Source: Candidatus Kerfeldbacteria bacterium (GTDB lineage: Bacteria; Patescibacteriota; Patescibacteriia; SBBC01; JACPUP01). From it: a stretch of 10,556 nucleotides of DNA. The position numbers were made by a program, and so were the translations under genes. The stretch lies in assembly GCA_016192205.1 (NCBI GenBank), contig JACPUP010000032.1:1-10556 (forward strand), given 5' to 3'. This document shows positions 4,107 to 10,556 of the stretch, one piece after another. The notes under the pieces are model-generated. The model was not told the DNA's origin and searched no databases. It worked only from the letters and a program-made list of their open reading frames with translations. The number at the start of each line of letters is the position of its first letter. The stretch's first letter is position 1.

Positions 4107-6563
4107 CTACCCTTGAATGATGTACACCCGGTTCTTCCGGCTGTGTTTGAGGCCGTTCGGGTTGACGACGCGCAGGTCGTAGCGGCCGACCGAAAGCTGG
4201 CTGGCGTCGAACACGGCCGTGAGTTGGCCGAAGCGATTCAGGGTAACGTTCGTCGCCCGCTGGGAGCCGACGTACACGCGGGCTCCGCGCTTGAAGCCTT
4301 TGCCAACGATGAGCATCTCCTGCACGGGCTGGCCGCGGTTGAACGTGGCTTGGTACAGGCCCTTGATGGATGGCGCTGGCGAGGTGTCTTTGACGATGCG
4401 GAACACGTCCCGCGCTACGGTCATCCGGCCGTCGAGCGCCTGCACCCGCACGGACACGTAGTTCGCGCCTTCGCGCAGGCCGGCGAAATTGACGGTCCAG
4501 TCGTCCGTAAACTCGTTCCGGCTGCCTTTGAAAATCGTGGTCCAATCGACGATGCGCTCGCCGCGCAGCTTCGACTTGGAGTAGACCGCGTACTGGGCGT
4601 AGCGGAGCTTGGGCCCGCTGGCTGCGCGCCGGAAATCCACGTCGTACTCGGCGCCGGCTTCGCGGCGGCTCTTTCCGTCACCGTTCTGGCGATCGAACAC
4701 GATGGGGTCGGCCGTGTTCGCCAACAGGCCGGACGAGATTGCCACGGGGCCGGGATTACCGGCAACATCAATGGCGCGGACGGCCGCGTAGTACTTCTTC
4801 CCGTTCTTGAGCTTCAAACCTTTGATGGTTGCGTTGGTGGCCAGAGCGACGCTCGTAAAGTCCAGCACATCCGCACTCCCAGGCTTCGTCCCAATGGCGT
4901 ACTGGTATTCGCGAAGGCCCGAGACGGGATCGGCCGCGTCACCCCAGCTCACGGTCAGCGGCTGGTAACCGTTCGTGTACTGGCTGTCACCGTTATCAGT
5001 CAGCGAGGCGCTGGCCGGCGCGGAAGGCGCGGCGGCGTCGTAGGAGTACGGGCCAACGGTCGCGACCGGGCCCGACACGTGATCGCCGTTGAACGGGAGC
5101 ACGTGCACGTACCAGGGCTGGTTGTGGGTGGCCGCGAGCGTGAGGGTGTCAGCGGTCACGGAGCACGCGCCAGTTGGGCAGCGCCAGGCCGCGTTGCCCC
5201 AGGTCGGCTCGCTGCCGGTAAACGCATAGGTCGGGCTGGTCGTCCAGGCCCAGCGGTAGTACTGCACGCCGCCAACGCCCCACGCGATGGCATTCGAGAA
5301 GGAGAATTCGGGTGACGCAAACCATGTGGCCGTGGCGCGATGGCCCGACACGGCGGCCGCGGCCGCGTGCGTGTAGACGGTCAGCGGCGGGCTGGCCGGC
5401 GTTTCGATGCCATCCCCGTTGCGGGCCTGGGCCGAAAACGTGAGCGGGCTGTTCGGCTGGACGCCAGTCACCGTCCAACGGTCCGCCTGATTCCAACCCG
5501 AGTGCTGACTCGTGAACGATTCGAAAAACTTCACGCCCGAAAAGCCGCGCTGGAGGTTCGAGAGCGGTCCGGTAGCGACGAGACTGATGGACGTCTGCCC
5601 CACGCCAGTCACCGCAACGCCAGCCGGCGCCTCAATGAGCGTTGAGGCTGACAGGGTTGCGCCGCCCGTCTGGCCTTCGGGGTCGACCGCTGACGGATAC
5701 CGCGTGTAGAGGGTATTGGGCGCCAGGCCGCCCTCGCTGCAGCCGACCGGATTGCCGATGCCAGACCGCGGACCAGCGTCGCACTGATTGTGTCCCAATT
5801 CGTTGCGCACGAGGTTGTGCGTCTCGGCCCAGCCGTTTTCCACCCATGACCAGGCGAGGCTGTTCGTGGTGCGGCTCGCCAACTGGAAACTCGTCGGCGC
5901 GCCGGGCGTCGTGGAGTAGGTGACGACGAGCCGCGGGCGCTTGATTGCGTCTGGTTCCGAGGCTGCGGACATTGCGCCGGCCAGATCGCTATTCGAGACG
6001 ATGCTGACGGCAAAAGCCTGGCTGTCGAGGAGGCGGGCTTGCGTGTCAGCCACCGCTGGGCTCCCGAGCGCCAACGTCTTCAAGCCAGCTGTTCCCCAGT
6101 CCACATACGTACCGTAGACCGAACCGGTGCCGGCGAGCGCATCAAAGGCCTGGCTGGTGCCGCAGCTCAACTGGTCCGGATGGTCAGTGGTCGCGCGGCG
6201 GACGGTCTGGGTGGCTGGCGTGGGGAACCGGACATACGTCTTGAGCTCGATATTCATGATGGTGGCGGACGACGGAATGGACGAGAGGTTGAACTTCAAG
6301 CCAATCCGGGACCACTCGCCGAAATCCGGGTCCGTATACGAGAAGAGCGTGTGGTCAAACCCAATTTCGCACCGGTAGGTCGAGTTGCCGGTGTCCGGGT
6401 CTTCGTCGCGCAGCGCTGCGGCGTTCCAGGTCGGGGTGAGTTCAACCGTGTACACCTCGGCCCGGGCCGGCAACGGCAAGAGGGTCGCAAACAACACCGC
6501 AGCGGCTCCGGCCAGAATCATGCCGGAGCGGAAGGTTCGCTGTAGTAGTGGGAAAAACCTCAT
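4107..6563 (-). CDS. Large secreted multidomain protein (DNRLRE-like, FN3-like repeats, IPT/TIG)
   Basis: 818 residues with a signal peptide: basic start, hydrophobic core about 15-30, then LPARA before E36. Residues about 36-216 resemble a DNRLRE domain, with SSATIMNIELKTYV (about 98-111) and the closing strand KRPRLVVTYS (208-217). FN3-like modules follow at about 221-310, 312-397 and 512-615, with a less clear beta module at 400-505 and an Ig-like one at 618-725. An IPT/TIG domain occupies 730-816 (VGKGFKRGARVYVG, YDLRVVNPNG). Six cysteines (65, 134, 261, 275, 462, 467) suit an exported, disulfide-bearing protein. There is no sortase signal, membrane anchor or catalytic motif, so it is probably a surface or matrix binding protein; the ligand is unknown. 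It is divergent from cca. TTGACA at 6631-6626 may be its -35; no good -10 follows. Confidence 0.88.
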   Translation of the reverse strand: MRFFPLLQRTFRSGMILAGAAAVLFATLLPLPARAEVYTVELTPTWNAAALRDEDPDTGNSTYRCEIGFDHTLFSYTDPDFGEWSRIGLKFNLSSIPSSATIMNIELKTYVRFPTPATQTVRRATTDHPDQLSCGTSQAFDALAGTGSVYGTYVDWGTAGLKTLALGSPAVADTQARLLDSQAFAVSIVSNSDLAGAMSAASEPDAIKRPRLVVTYSTTPGAPTSFQLASRTTNSLAWSWVENGWAETHNLVRNELGHNQCDAGPRSGIGNPVGCSEGGLAPNTLYTRYPSAVDPEGQTGGATLSASTLIEAPAGVAVTGVGQTSISLVATGPLSNLQRGFSGVKFFESFTSQHSGWNQADRWTVTGVQPNSPLTFSAQARNGDGIETPASPPLTVYTHAAAAAVSGHRATATWFASPEFSFSNAIAWGVGGVQYYRWAWTTSPTYAFTGSEPTWGNAAWRCPTGACSVTADTLTLAATHNQPWYVHVLPFNGDHVSGPVATVGPYSYDAAAPSAPASASLTDNGDSQYTNGYQPLTVSWGDAADPVSGLREYQYAIGTKPGSADVLDFTSVALATNATIKGLKLKNGKKYYAAVRAIDVAGNPGPVAISSGLLANTADPIVFDRQNGDGKSRREAGAEYDVDFRRAASGPKLRYAQYAVYSKSKLRGERIVDWTTIFKGSRNEFTDDWTVNFAGLREGANYVSVRVQALDGRMTVARDVFRIVKDTSPAPSIKGLYQATFNRGQPVQEMLIVGKGFKRGARVYVGSQRATNVTLNRFGQLTAVFDASQLSVGRYDLRVVNPNGLKHSRKNRVYIIQG

Positions 6564-6577
6564 AATTCAGGGGTCAT
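6560..6577 (-). other. Possible five-codon leader ORF overlapping the secreted-protein start
   Basis: On the minus strand GGGAGGG (6587-6581) is followed after 3 nt by ATG ACC CCT GAA TTA TGA. The last A of TTA and the TGA form ATGA with the start codon of the 818-residue protein (6563). The best ribosome site is thus placed for the mini-ORF, 17 nt before the real start, suggesting translation by termination and restart. It could be chance. Confidence 0.25.
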
Positions 6578-6648
6578 CTGCCCTCCCGACGATGACTGGC
6601 TACCTTTTCATATTCCCACGCGGATTGTCAAGGCCCTGTGTCATTGCT

Positions 6649-6676
6649 TTGGTATAGCCACCACACGCGGTACAAT
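6649..6676 (+). promoter_or_regulatory. Candidate promoter(s) for cca
   Basis: Two readings are possible. TTGGTA (6649-6654), 16 nt, TACAAT (6671-6676) would start transcription at about 6683, on the ATG at 6684. Alternatively the extended -10 TGGTATAGC (6650-6658) would leave a leader of 10-20 nt. Either gives a message with almost no leader. Confidence 0.4.
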
Positions 6677-8147
6677 GGAAGCGATGCGTTCGCGACTACC
6701 GAATCTCAAAGCCAAGCTTGCTCGACTGCCCGGGGCGGAACGACTCCGGCGCATCGTGGCCACGCAGCGCCAGGCTGAAGTCTATCTGGTCGGCGGTGCC
6801 GTCCGTGACCTGCTCTTGAAGCGCCGCCGGGGTGACCTCGATTTCGTCGTGCGCGGGGTGCCGCTCACAATGCTCCAGCAGCTGCTCGGTAAGCACGGCG
6901 AGGTGAATCTCGTGGGCAAGACCTTCGGCGTGCTCAAGTTCACGCCGCGCGGCTCAAAGCAAGAACTTGACATTGCCTTGCCGCGCACCGAGCACGCGTT
7001 TGGCACGGGCGGCACGCGCGACGTTGAGGTGCAGTCAGACGCGACGCTTCCGCTCGAACGCGACCTCGAGCGCCGCGACTTCACGGTCAACGCCATGGCC
7101 GTTGACCTTGCCACCGGTGCGCTCATCGATCCGCACGGCGGCTTGAATGACCTGGCCGGCGAGCAGCTGCGTGCGGTCGGGGATCCGGCTGAGCGCTTCA
7201 CCGAGGACAACAGCCGGATGCTGCGCGGGCTGCGATTCGCGATCGAGCTCGGATTCACCATCGAACCGAAAACGTGGCGCACGCTGAAAACACTCGTCCT
7301 CCATCTCGCCGCAGCAGTCGTGCCGCGCGAGCTCGTCAGCCGCGAGTTCCTGAAGGCGTTCGCGGTTGACCCGTTGAAGACCGTAGACCTCTGGGACTTG
7401 AGCGGTGCCTTCCGGGCGGTGATGCCCGAGGTGCTCGCGATGCGCGGCTGCCCGCAACACCGGCCGTTCCACAGCGAGGGCGACGTGTGGACCCATGCTC
7501 GGCTGGCACTCGAGATGGCTGGCAGCGCGGCCTTCAAGCAGTTCTTCAAGCAGCCGCCCACGCTCGAGACCATGGTGGCCATCTTCCTCCACGACGTCGG
7601 CAAGCCGTTGACCACCCGCACGCCCGAACAGCACGGCACCGACCGCATCCGCTCGGACGGCCACGACGTCCAGGGCGCGCGCCTTGCCCACCGCGTGCTC
7701 GAGCGGCTCCGGTTTTCTAGCTACGAAGGCACGGTGGACGCGGATCGCGTGGCCTGGCTCGTTGAACACCATATGATTGCTTTGGCCGCACGTGAGATGC
7801 GGCTGTCCACGCTGGAGAAGTATTTCATCACGGACCGCAAGCGCGGCGACGAACTGCTTAAACTGATGCTCGCCGACGGGTTAGCGACCATCTCGAACCG
7901 CGGCCGGCCGACTATCGGGGCGTTCACGGTGCTGCAACGGCGGCTGGCGACCATCAGCCGGCGACCGAGGCCCGTGGCCCCACTCGTCCGGGGCGACGAA
8001 CTGATGCGTACGCTTGGCCTCAAATCTGGCCCGCGGGTCGGCGAGCTGCTGGACGTGCTCCGGGATGCGCAGTTGGAGGGGAAGATCAAGACAAAGGCGG
8101 CCGCGCTGACATTGGCAAGGAAGCTGGCGGGGAAGCGCGGACGATGA
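6675..8147 (+). CDS. cca: CCA-adding enzyme (tRNA nucleotidyltransferase) with HD domain
   Basis: 490 residues. It adds or repairs the 3' CCA of tRNAs from CTP and ATP in the cytoplasm. It is a class II (PcnB/Cca-type) enzyme: GGAVRD (40-45) with the metal-binding pair D54 and D56 in GDLDFVV; ERRDFTVNAMA (132-142); and the nucleotide-selecting EDNSR followed by MLRGLRFAIELGF (177-194). An HD domain follows, with H274 (VWTH), H306-D307 (FLHDVGKP) and H330 (DGHD), the phosphohydrolase-type extension found in many bacterial forms. Start is ATG 6675; ATG 6684 fits a leaderless start better. Two of the three intact tRNAs here (Ile, Val) lack an encoded CCA and depend on this enzyme. The gene overlaps the next by ATGA, so the two are translationally coupled. 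Confidence 0.95.
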   Translation: MEAMRSRLPNLKAKLARLPGAERLRRIVATQRQAEVYLVGGAVRDLLLKRRRGDLDFVVRGVPLTMLQQLLGKHGEVNLVGKTFGVLKFTPRGSKQELDIALPRTEHAFGTGGTRDVEVQSDATLPLERDLERRDFTVNAMAVDLATGALIDPHGGLNDLAGEQLRAVGDPAERFTEDNSRMLRGLRFAIELGFTIEPKTWRTLKTLVLHLAAAVVPRELVSREFLKAFAVDPLKTVDLWDLSGAFRAVMPEVLAMRGCPQHRPFHSEGDVWTHARLALEMAGSAAFKQFFKQPPTLETMVAIFLHDVGKPLTTRTPEQHGTDRIRSDGHDVQGARLAHRVLERLRFSSYEGTVDADRVAWLVEHHMIALAAREMRLSTLEKYFITDRKRGDELLKLMLADGLATISNRGRPTIGAFTVLQRRLATISRRPRPVAPLVRGDELMRTLGLKSGPRVGELLDVLRDAQLEGKIKTKAAALTLARKLAGKRGR

Positions 8148-9070
8148 GCGATCCCGTGCAGCAACTCACGGTGCCGCCTGACGCGGCCGGCCAGCGGCTC
8201 GACCAGTTCCTCGCCGGAGCCTTGCGGCGATCACGCGGGGACATCCAACGGAAAATCGCCCGGCACGAAGTCCTGGTCGGCGGTCAACCATTAGAACGAG
8301 ACGCCCGAGTCGTGAGCGGCCAGCAGTTCGATTTGCTGGATGATGCGAGTGAAACGCCAGCGGCCGCGGCGGCCCCGCACCCAGCCGTCATCGCCGAGGA
8401 CGACGACCTCCTCGTACTCAACAAGCCGAGCGGGCTCACAATGCACCCGGCTGACGGCGTTCGCGAGCAAACGCTCGTGGACTGGCTGCTGGCGCGCTCA
8501 CCGGCGCTGCGCGGGGTCGGCGACGACCCGCAGCGTCCCGGCATCGTCCACCGGCTTGACCGCGAAGCCTCGGGGCTGGTGGTGGCTGCCAAAACCCAGG
8601 CGGCCTTCGAACACCTCAAGCGCGCCTTCCAGGAGCGCCGCGTCGAAAAGCACTATCGCGCGCTCGTCCATGGCATCGTCGAACCAAACGCCCACACCAT
8701 CACCTTCCCCATCGAGCGCGCCGCAGACGGCCGGATGGTCGCCAAGCCCGTCGGGAGCGACGGACGGGCTGCTGAAACGCATTTCACCGTGCTCGAGCGC
8801 ATGCCACCGTTCACCCTGCTCGACGTCGTGACGAAGACCGGCCGCACGCACCAGGTCCGCGTGCACTTGAACGCCTACGGCCACCCAATCGCCGGCGACC
8901 CGCTCTACTTCCAGAAACGCTTCCGCAACGTCCGCCGTCCCCCGCGGCTGTTCCTCCACGCCGCCTCGCTCCGGTTCCCGCACCTCGACGGCACCGAGCG
9001 GACGTACGAAGCGCCGCTGCCGCCTGACCTCAAAAACTTTTTGGACAGTCTTCAACAGCGGGTGACTTGA
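8144..9070 (+). CDS. RluA-family RNA pseudouridine synthase
   Basis: 308 residues. It isomerises specific uridines in structured RNA to pseudouridine. An N-terminal S4 RNA-binding domain (about 16-68: RLDQFLAGALRRSRGDIQRKI) is followed by the catalytic domain. NKPSGLTMHP lies at 93-102, the catalytic loop HRLDREASGL at 136-145 with nucleophile Asp139, GRTHQVRVHL at 233-242, GHPIAGDPLY at 246-255 and LFLHAASLRF at 269-278. S4 plus this catalytic loop suits the RluD/YlyB branch (23S rRNA), but RluA-family targets cannot be told from sequence alone, so no symbol is given. The start ATG overlaps the cca stop (ATGA), with GGGGAAG upstream. The stop codon lies inside the -35 region of the rplS promoter. 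Confidence 0.93.
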   Translation: MSDPVQQLTVPPDAAGQRLDQFLAGALRRSRGDIQRKIARHEVLVGGQPLERDARVVSGQQFDLLDDASETPAAAAAPHPAVIAEDDDLLVLNKPSGLTMHPADGVREQTLVDWLLARSPALRGVGDDPQRPGIVHRLDREASGLVVAAKTQAAFEHLKRAFQERRVEKHYRALVHGIVEPNAHTITFPIERAADGRMVAKPVGSDGRAAETHFTVLERMPPFTLLDVVTKTGRTHQVRVHLNAYGHPIAGDPLYFQKRFRNVRRPPRLFLHAASLRFPHLDGTERTYEAPLPPDLKNFLDSLQQRVT

Positions 9071-9094
9071 CCTCCGCTATTCTTCTGGTATACT
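9067..9094 (+). promoter_or_regulatory. Promoter of rplS, near-leaderless
   Basis: TTGACC (9067-9072), 16 nt, TATACT (9089-9094) preceded by TGG, a strong extended -10. The start of transcription should fall at about 9101, only 2-3 nt before the ATG at 9104. No ribosome binding site is present. The -35 overlaps the stop codon of the pseudouridine synthase. Confidence 0.65.
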
Positions 9095-9103
9095 GGCGCG
9101 GCT

Positions 9104-9511
9104 ATGGCAACGAATCTGAATATGGAATCTGGAATATCGAATAAGGGAACAAACGAGCCGCAGGAGAAAAAAGCGCCAGCCGCTGACCCTGCTGCCGATC
9201 GCAAGGCCCTGATTGCCGGTTTGAAATCGGGCATGACTGTCCGCGTGCACCAAAAGGTGCGCGAGGGCGAGAAGGAACGCATCCAAATCTTTGAGGGGAC
9301 AGTTCTGTCGCACCGCGCTGGCACCGAAGCCGGAGCGACGTTCACCGTTCGCAAGGTCTCCCAAGGGGTCGGTGTCGAGCGCATCTTTCCGGCATTTTCG
9401 CCCCGCATTGCCAAGATCGAGGTCGTTGGACAGACCAAGATCCGCCGCGCCAAACTCTTCTACCTGCGTGGCTACTCGAAGAAGCTGAAAGAAAAGGTAA
9501 TCACTCAATAA
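9104..9511 (+). CDS. rplS: 50S ribosomal protein L19
   Basis: 135 residues. L19 binds at the 30S-50S interface and helps form intersubunit bridges. The conserved core is plain: GMTVRVHQKVREGEKERIQI, FEGTVLSHRAG, TFTVRKVSQGVGVERIFPAFSP, and KIRRAKLFYLRG near the end. Usual length is about 115-120; the extra residues are an N-terminal polar, Ala/Pro-rich extension (about 1-40, including EKKAPAADPAADRK) that replaces the usual short helix. ATG 9104 is kept because the promoter places it within 3 nt of the start of transcription; ATG 9122 would be the only other nearby choice. It has its own promoter and terminator, so it is a single-gene unit. Confidence 0.96.
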   Translation: MATNLNMESGISNKGTNEPQEKKAPAADPAADRKALIAGLKSGMTVRVHQKVREGEKERIQIFEGTVLSHRAGTEAGATFTVRKVSQGVGVERIFPAFSPRIAKIEVVGQTKIRRAKLFYLRGYSKKLKEKVITQ

Positions 9512-9526
9512 TACGTAGATACCCGG

Positions 9527-9550
9527 ACAAACGTGCCGCGTTTGTTTATT
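9527..9550 (+). terminator. Rho-independent terminator of rplS
   Basis: ACAAACG (9527-9533), loop TGCCG, CGTTTGT (9539-9545), then TTATTGTGTCTTT. It lies 15 nt after the L19 stop. The 3' arm overlaps the -35 of the next gene. Confidence 0.65.
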
Positions 9551-9570
9551 GTGTCTTTATATGGTATACG
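9542..9570 (+). promoter_or_regulatory. Promoter of the homing endonuclease gene, near-leaderless
   Basis: TTGTTT (9542-9547), 17 nt, TATACG (9565-9570) preceded by TGG. It shares TGGTATAC with the rplS promoter and lies 8 nt from the ATG at 9579 (9 nt in rplS), so translation probably starts within 1-3 nt of the mRNA end. Confidence 0.5.
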
Positions 9571-9578
9571 TAGACTAT

Positions 9579-10304
9579 ATGAGGAAGAAACCGGGCCCGA
9601 AGCCGTCTAGTAAAGTCCGGCGTGCGTGGGATGCAGATATGGCCTATGCAGTTGGCCTTATTACCTCTGACGGCTGTCTATCAACCGATGGGCGGCACAT
9701 CATTTTCGTTTCAAAAGACCTTCAGCAGGTCATCCATTTCTTGTCCGCTTTGGAGATTGAGAATAATCCTATTCGAAAAAAGACGGGTGGATTCAGGACG
9801 AGCGCGTGGTATATTCAGTTCAGCGACGTGCTCTTCTGGCAGTGGCTTACGACCATCGGTCTGATGCCAAACAAATCCAAGGTGCTCGGATCGATGAAGA
9901 TTCCGAAGGTGTTTTTTTTCGATTTTCTTCGCGGGTTGTTCGATGGTGATGGCAGCGTTTATGGCTTTCGCGATTACCGTTGGGCACAAAGCTACATGTA
10001 CTATCTTGCATTTACCTCCGCCAGCAAACGCTTTCTGCTCTGGCTTCACCGAATGATCAACCAACAGCTCGGGACGACCGGGCACATTGCCCTCAGTCGT
10101 CGAGCGTGGCAACTAAAATACGCCAAGAAAGACGGGCTTGCGATATTGAAGGCTATGTATTATGCTCCATCCTTGCTCTGCCTCGAGCGGAAACGTCAGC
10201 GCGCACGTTGGTTGCTGATGACCGCATCGCGGTACGAATCACGCGGACGTGGTGGAACTTGGCAGACACGCCAGCTTGAGGGGCTGGTGGGCGCAAGCCT
10301 GTGA
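9579..10304 (+). CDS. Free-standing LAGLIDADG homing endonuclease, 3' end inside tRNA-Leu
   Basis: 241 residues; a double-motif LAGLIDADG endonuclease, which cuts a long DNA target as a monomer. Motif 1 is AYAVGLITSDG (22-32, acidic residue D31) and motif 2 is FLRGLFDGDGS (116-126, D124). A beta-rich DNA-contacting segment follows each: CLSTDGRHIIFVSKD, and YYLAFTSASKRFLLWLH with RAWQLKYAKK. The tail has YYAPSLLCLERKRQRARW. Residues 222-241 (RGRGGTWQTRQLEGLVGASL) are the translation of tRNA-Leu sequence, and the stop TGA lies in its variable arm. It is not inside an intron. Base composition is less GC-rich than its neighbours, suggesting recent arrival. ATG 9579 is preferred over ATG 9561, which lies inside the -10 region. 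No ribosome site. Confidence 0.88.
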   Translation: MRKKPGPKPSSKVRRAWDADMAYAVGLITSDGCLSTDGRHIIFVSKDLQQVIHFLSALEIENNPIRKKTGGFRTSAWYIQFSDVLFWQWLTTIGLMPNKSKVLGSMKIPKVFFFDFLRGLFDGDGSVYGFRDYRWAQSYMYYLAFTSASKRFLLWLHRMINQQLGTTGHIALSRRAWQLKYAKKDGLAILKAMYYAPSLLCLERKRQRARWLLMTASRYESRGRGGTWQTRQLEGLVGASL

Positions 10305-10330
10305 GGGTTCGAGTCCCTCCGTCCGCACCA
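10243..10330 (+). tRNA. tRNA-Leu(GAG)
   Basis: An 88-nt class II tRNA. Acceptor GCGGACG/CGTCCGC, D-arm with GG, and anticodon arm CCAGC-TTGAGGG-GCTGG (anticodon GAG, reading CUC/CUU). It has the long variable arm of Leu tRNAs (TGGGCGCAAGCCTGT), T-arm GAGGG-TTCGAGT-CCCTC, discriminator A and an encoded CCA (10328-10330). Its first 62 bases overlap the end of the homing endonuclease gene on the same strand. No good promoter is seen directly upstream, so it may depend on the endonuclease transcript. Confidence 0.96.
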
Positions 10331-10363
10331 GCCTTCCTCCCGCTTTCGCGGGAGTTCGGCTGG
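10328..10363. repeat. Strong two-part hairpin beginning in the CCA of tRNA-Leu
   Basis: CCAGCC (10328-10333), TTC, CTCCCGC, loop TTTC, GCGGGAG, TTC, GGCTGG (10358-10363). That is 7 plus 6 perfect pairs separated by a symmetric 3-nt internal loop. The first three bases are the encoded CCA of tRNA-Leu. No T-run follows, so it may be a processing or mobile-element hairpin rather than a terminator. Confidence 0.6.
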
Positions 10364-10389
10364 CACGGCCAGGTGAGAACCACGGCTAC

Positions 10390-10422
10390 ACCCGCCTAAA
10401 CTCCGCGAGAGTTTTGGCGGGT
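10390..10422. repeat. Dispersed hairpin, copy 2
   Basis: ACCCGCC-T-AAACTC-CGCGA-GAGTTT-T-GGCGGGT, 13 pairs with one T-T mismatch. Related to 3816-3846 and directly abutting the 51-bp repeat copy B. Confidence 0.65.
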
Positions 10423-10473
10423 TCACGGCCGCTGTTTTCGTTTGCAGTGACGCGGAGATTCTAGGGTTCGAAC
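10423..10473. repeat. 51-bp dispersed repeat, copy B, with recombinase-tail remnant
   Basis: About 88% identical to 2606-2656. On the minus strand the sequence entering it reads EKQRWATSVRFEP and then TAG, comparable to SPFEPQ in copy A, so it again looks like the end of a recombinase gene pointing at the 3' end of a tRNA. Upstream codons (above about 10510) contain a stop, so only a fragment can be argued. Confidence 0.5.
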
Positions 10474-10556
10474 CGCACGCTCGTCGCCCAGCGCTGCTTC
10501 TCAATACATCAGTAATTGTTTATAGTTGAAGTTAATTGAAGCGGATTATTGGATGA
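10474..10556. other. AT-rich right edge, no gene supported
   Basis: From about 10500 the sequence becomes AT-rich (TAATTGTTTATAGTTG and similar), unlike the GC-rich core. Nothing can be assigned in this short piece; it may be the body of the element whose end is the 51-bp repeat. Confidence 0.4.

Noticed and set aside
4113..5315. Long 400-codon plus-strand frame
   Set aside because: It lies antisense to the well-supported secreted protein; GC-rich third positions create long antisense frames. No start signals or motifs.
7035..7772. Long minus-strand frames under cca
   Set aside because: Antisense shadows of a strongly conserved gene.

Overview
The window is a GC-rich bacterial segment (clearly GC-rich in the core genes by eye) that mixes ordinary housekeeping genes with tRNA genes badly disturbed by mobile-element debris. 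No 16S or other phylogenetic marker is present. My best guess for the host is a Patescibacteria/CPR-type genome. The reasons are a LAGLIDADG endonuclease reading frame that runs into a tRNA gene, serine-recombinase tails converging on tRNA 3' ends, dispersed GC-rich hairpins, and promoters placed almost on top of start codons. This is inference.

Layout. 1-223 is the tail of a membrane protein, followed by a small STAS-domain protein (391-744) that lacks the usual phospho-acceptor serine. 745-1015 holds no convincing gene. A minus-strand tRNA-Ile(UAU) (1016-1089) has a promoter whose start point falls at the mature tRNA 5' end. Next is a 342-residue, four-helix membrane protein (1175-2203).

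2267-4027 is the unusual part. An intact tRNA-Val(GAC) (2411-2484) lies inside the anticodon loop of a second tRNA-Val-like gene (2357-2395 + 2504-2538). That gene lies between tRNA-like half genes (2267-2340 and 2555-2589), and each level is bracketed by inverted repeats that lengthen the acceptor stem. A perfect 31-bp direct repeat (2527-2557 and 3960-3990) bounds about 1.4 kb. This segment carries a decayed serine-recombinase tail, a small membrane protein and the tail of a secreted protein with a FlgD-Ig/sorting-type C-terminus. A hairpin-rich tract ends in a tRNA 3' end (4017-4027) whose acceptor strand matches the orphan 5' half at 2269. The picture is an integration that exchanged tRNA halves.

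4107-6563 (minus) encodes a large secreted multidomain protein (DNRLRE-like, FN3-like repeats, IPT/TIG). Divergent from it is a housekeeping block: CCA-adding enzyme (cca), an RluA-family pseudouridine synthase overlapping it by ATGA, and ribosomal protein L19 (rplS) with its own strong promoter and terminator. After L19 come a free-standing LAGLIDADG homing endonuclease (9579-10304) whose last codons lie inside tRNA-Leu(GAG) (10243-10330), two strong hairpins, and a second copy of the recombinase-tail repeat. The window ends in AT-rich DNA.

The common theme is tRNA biology: tRNA genes, the enzyme that completes their 3' ends, a pseudouridine synthase, and mobile elements using tRNA genes as landing sites.
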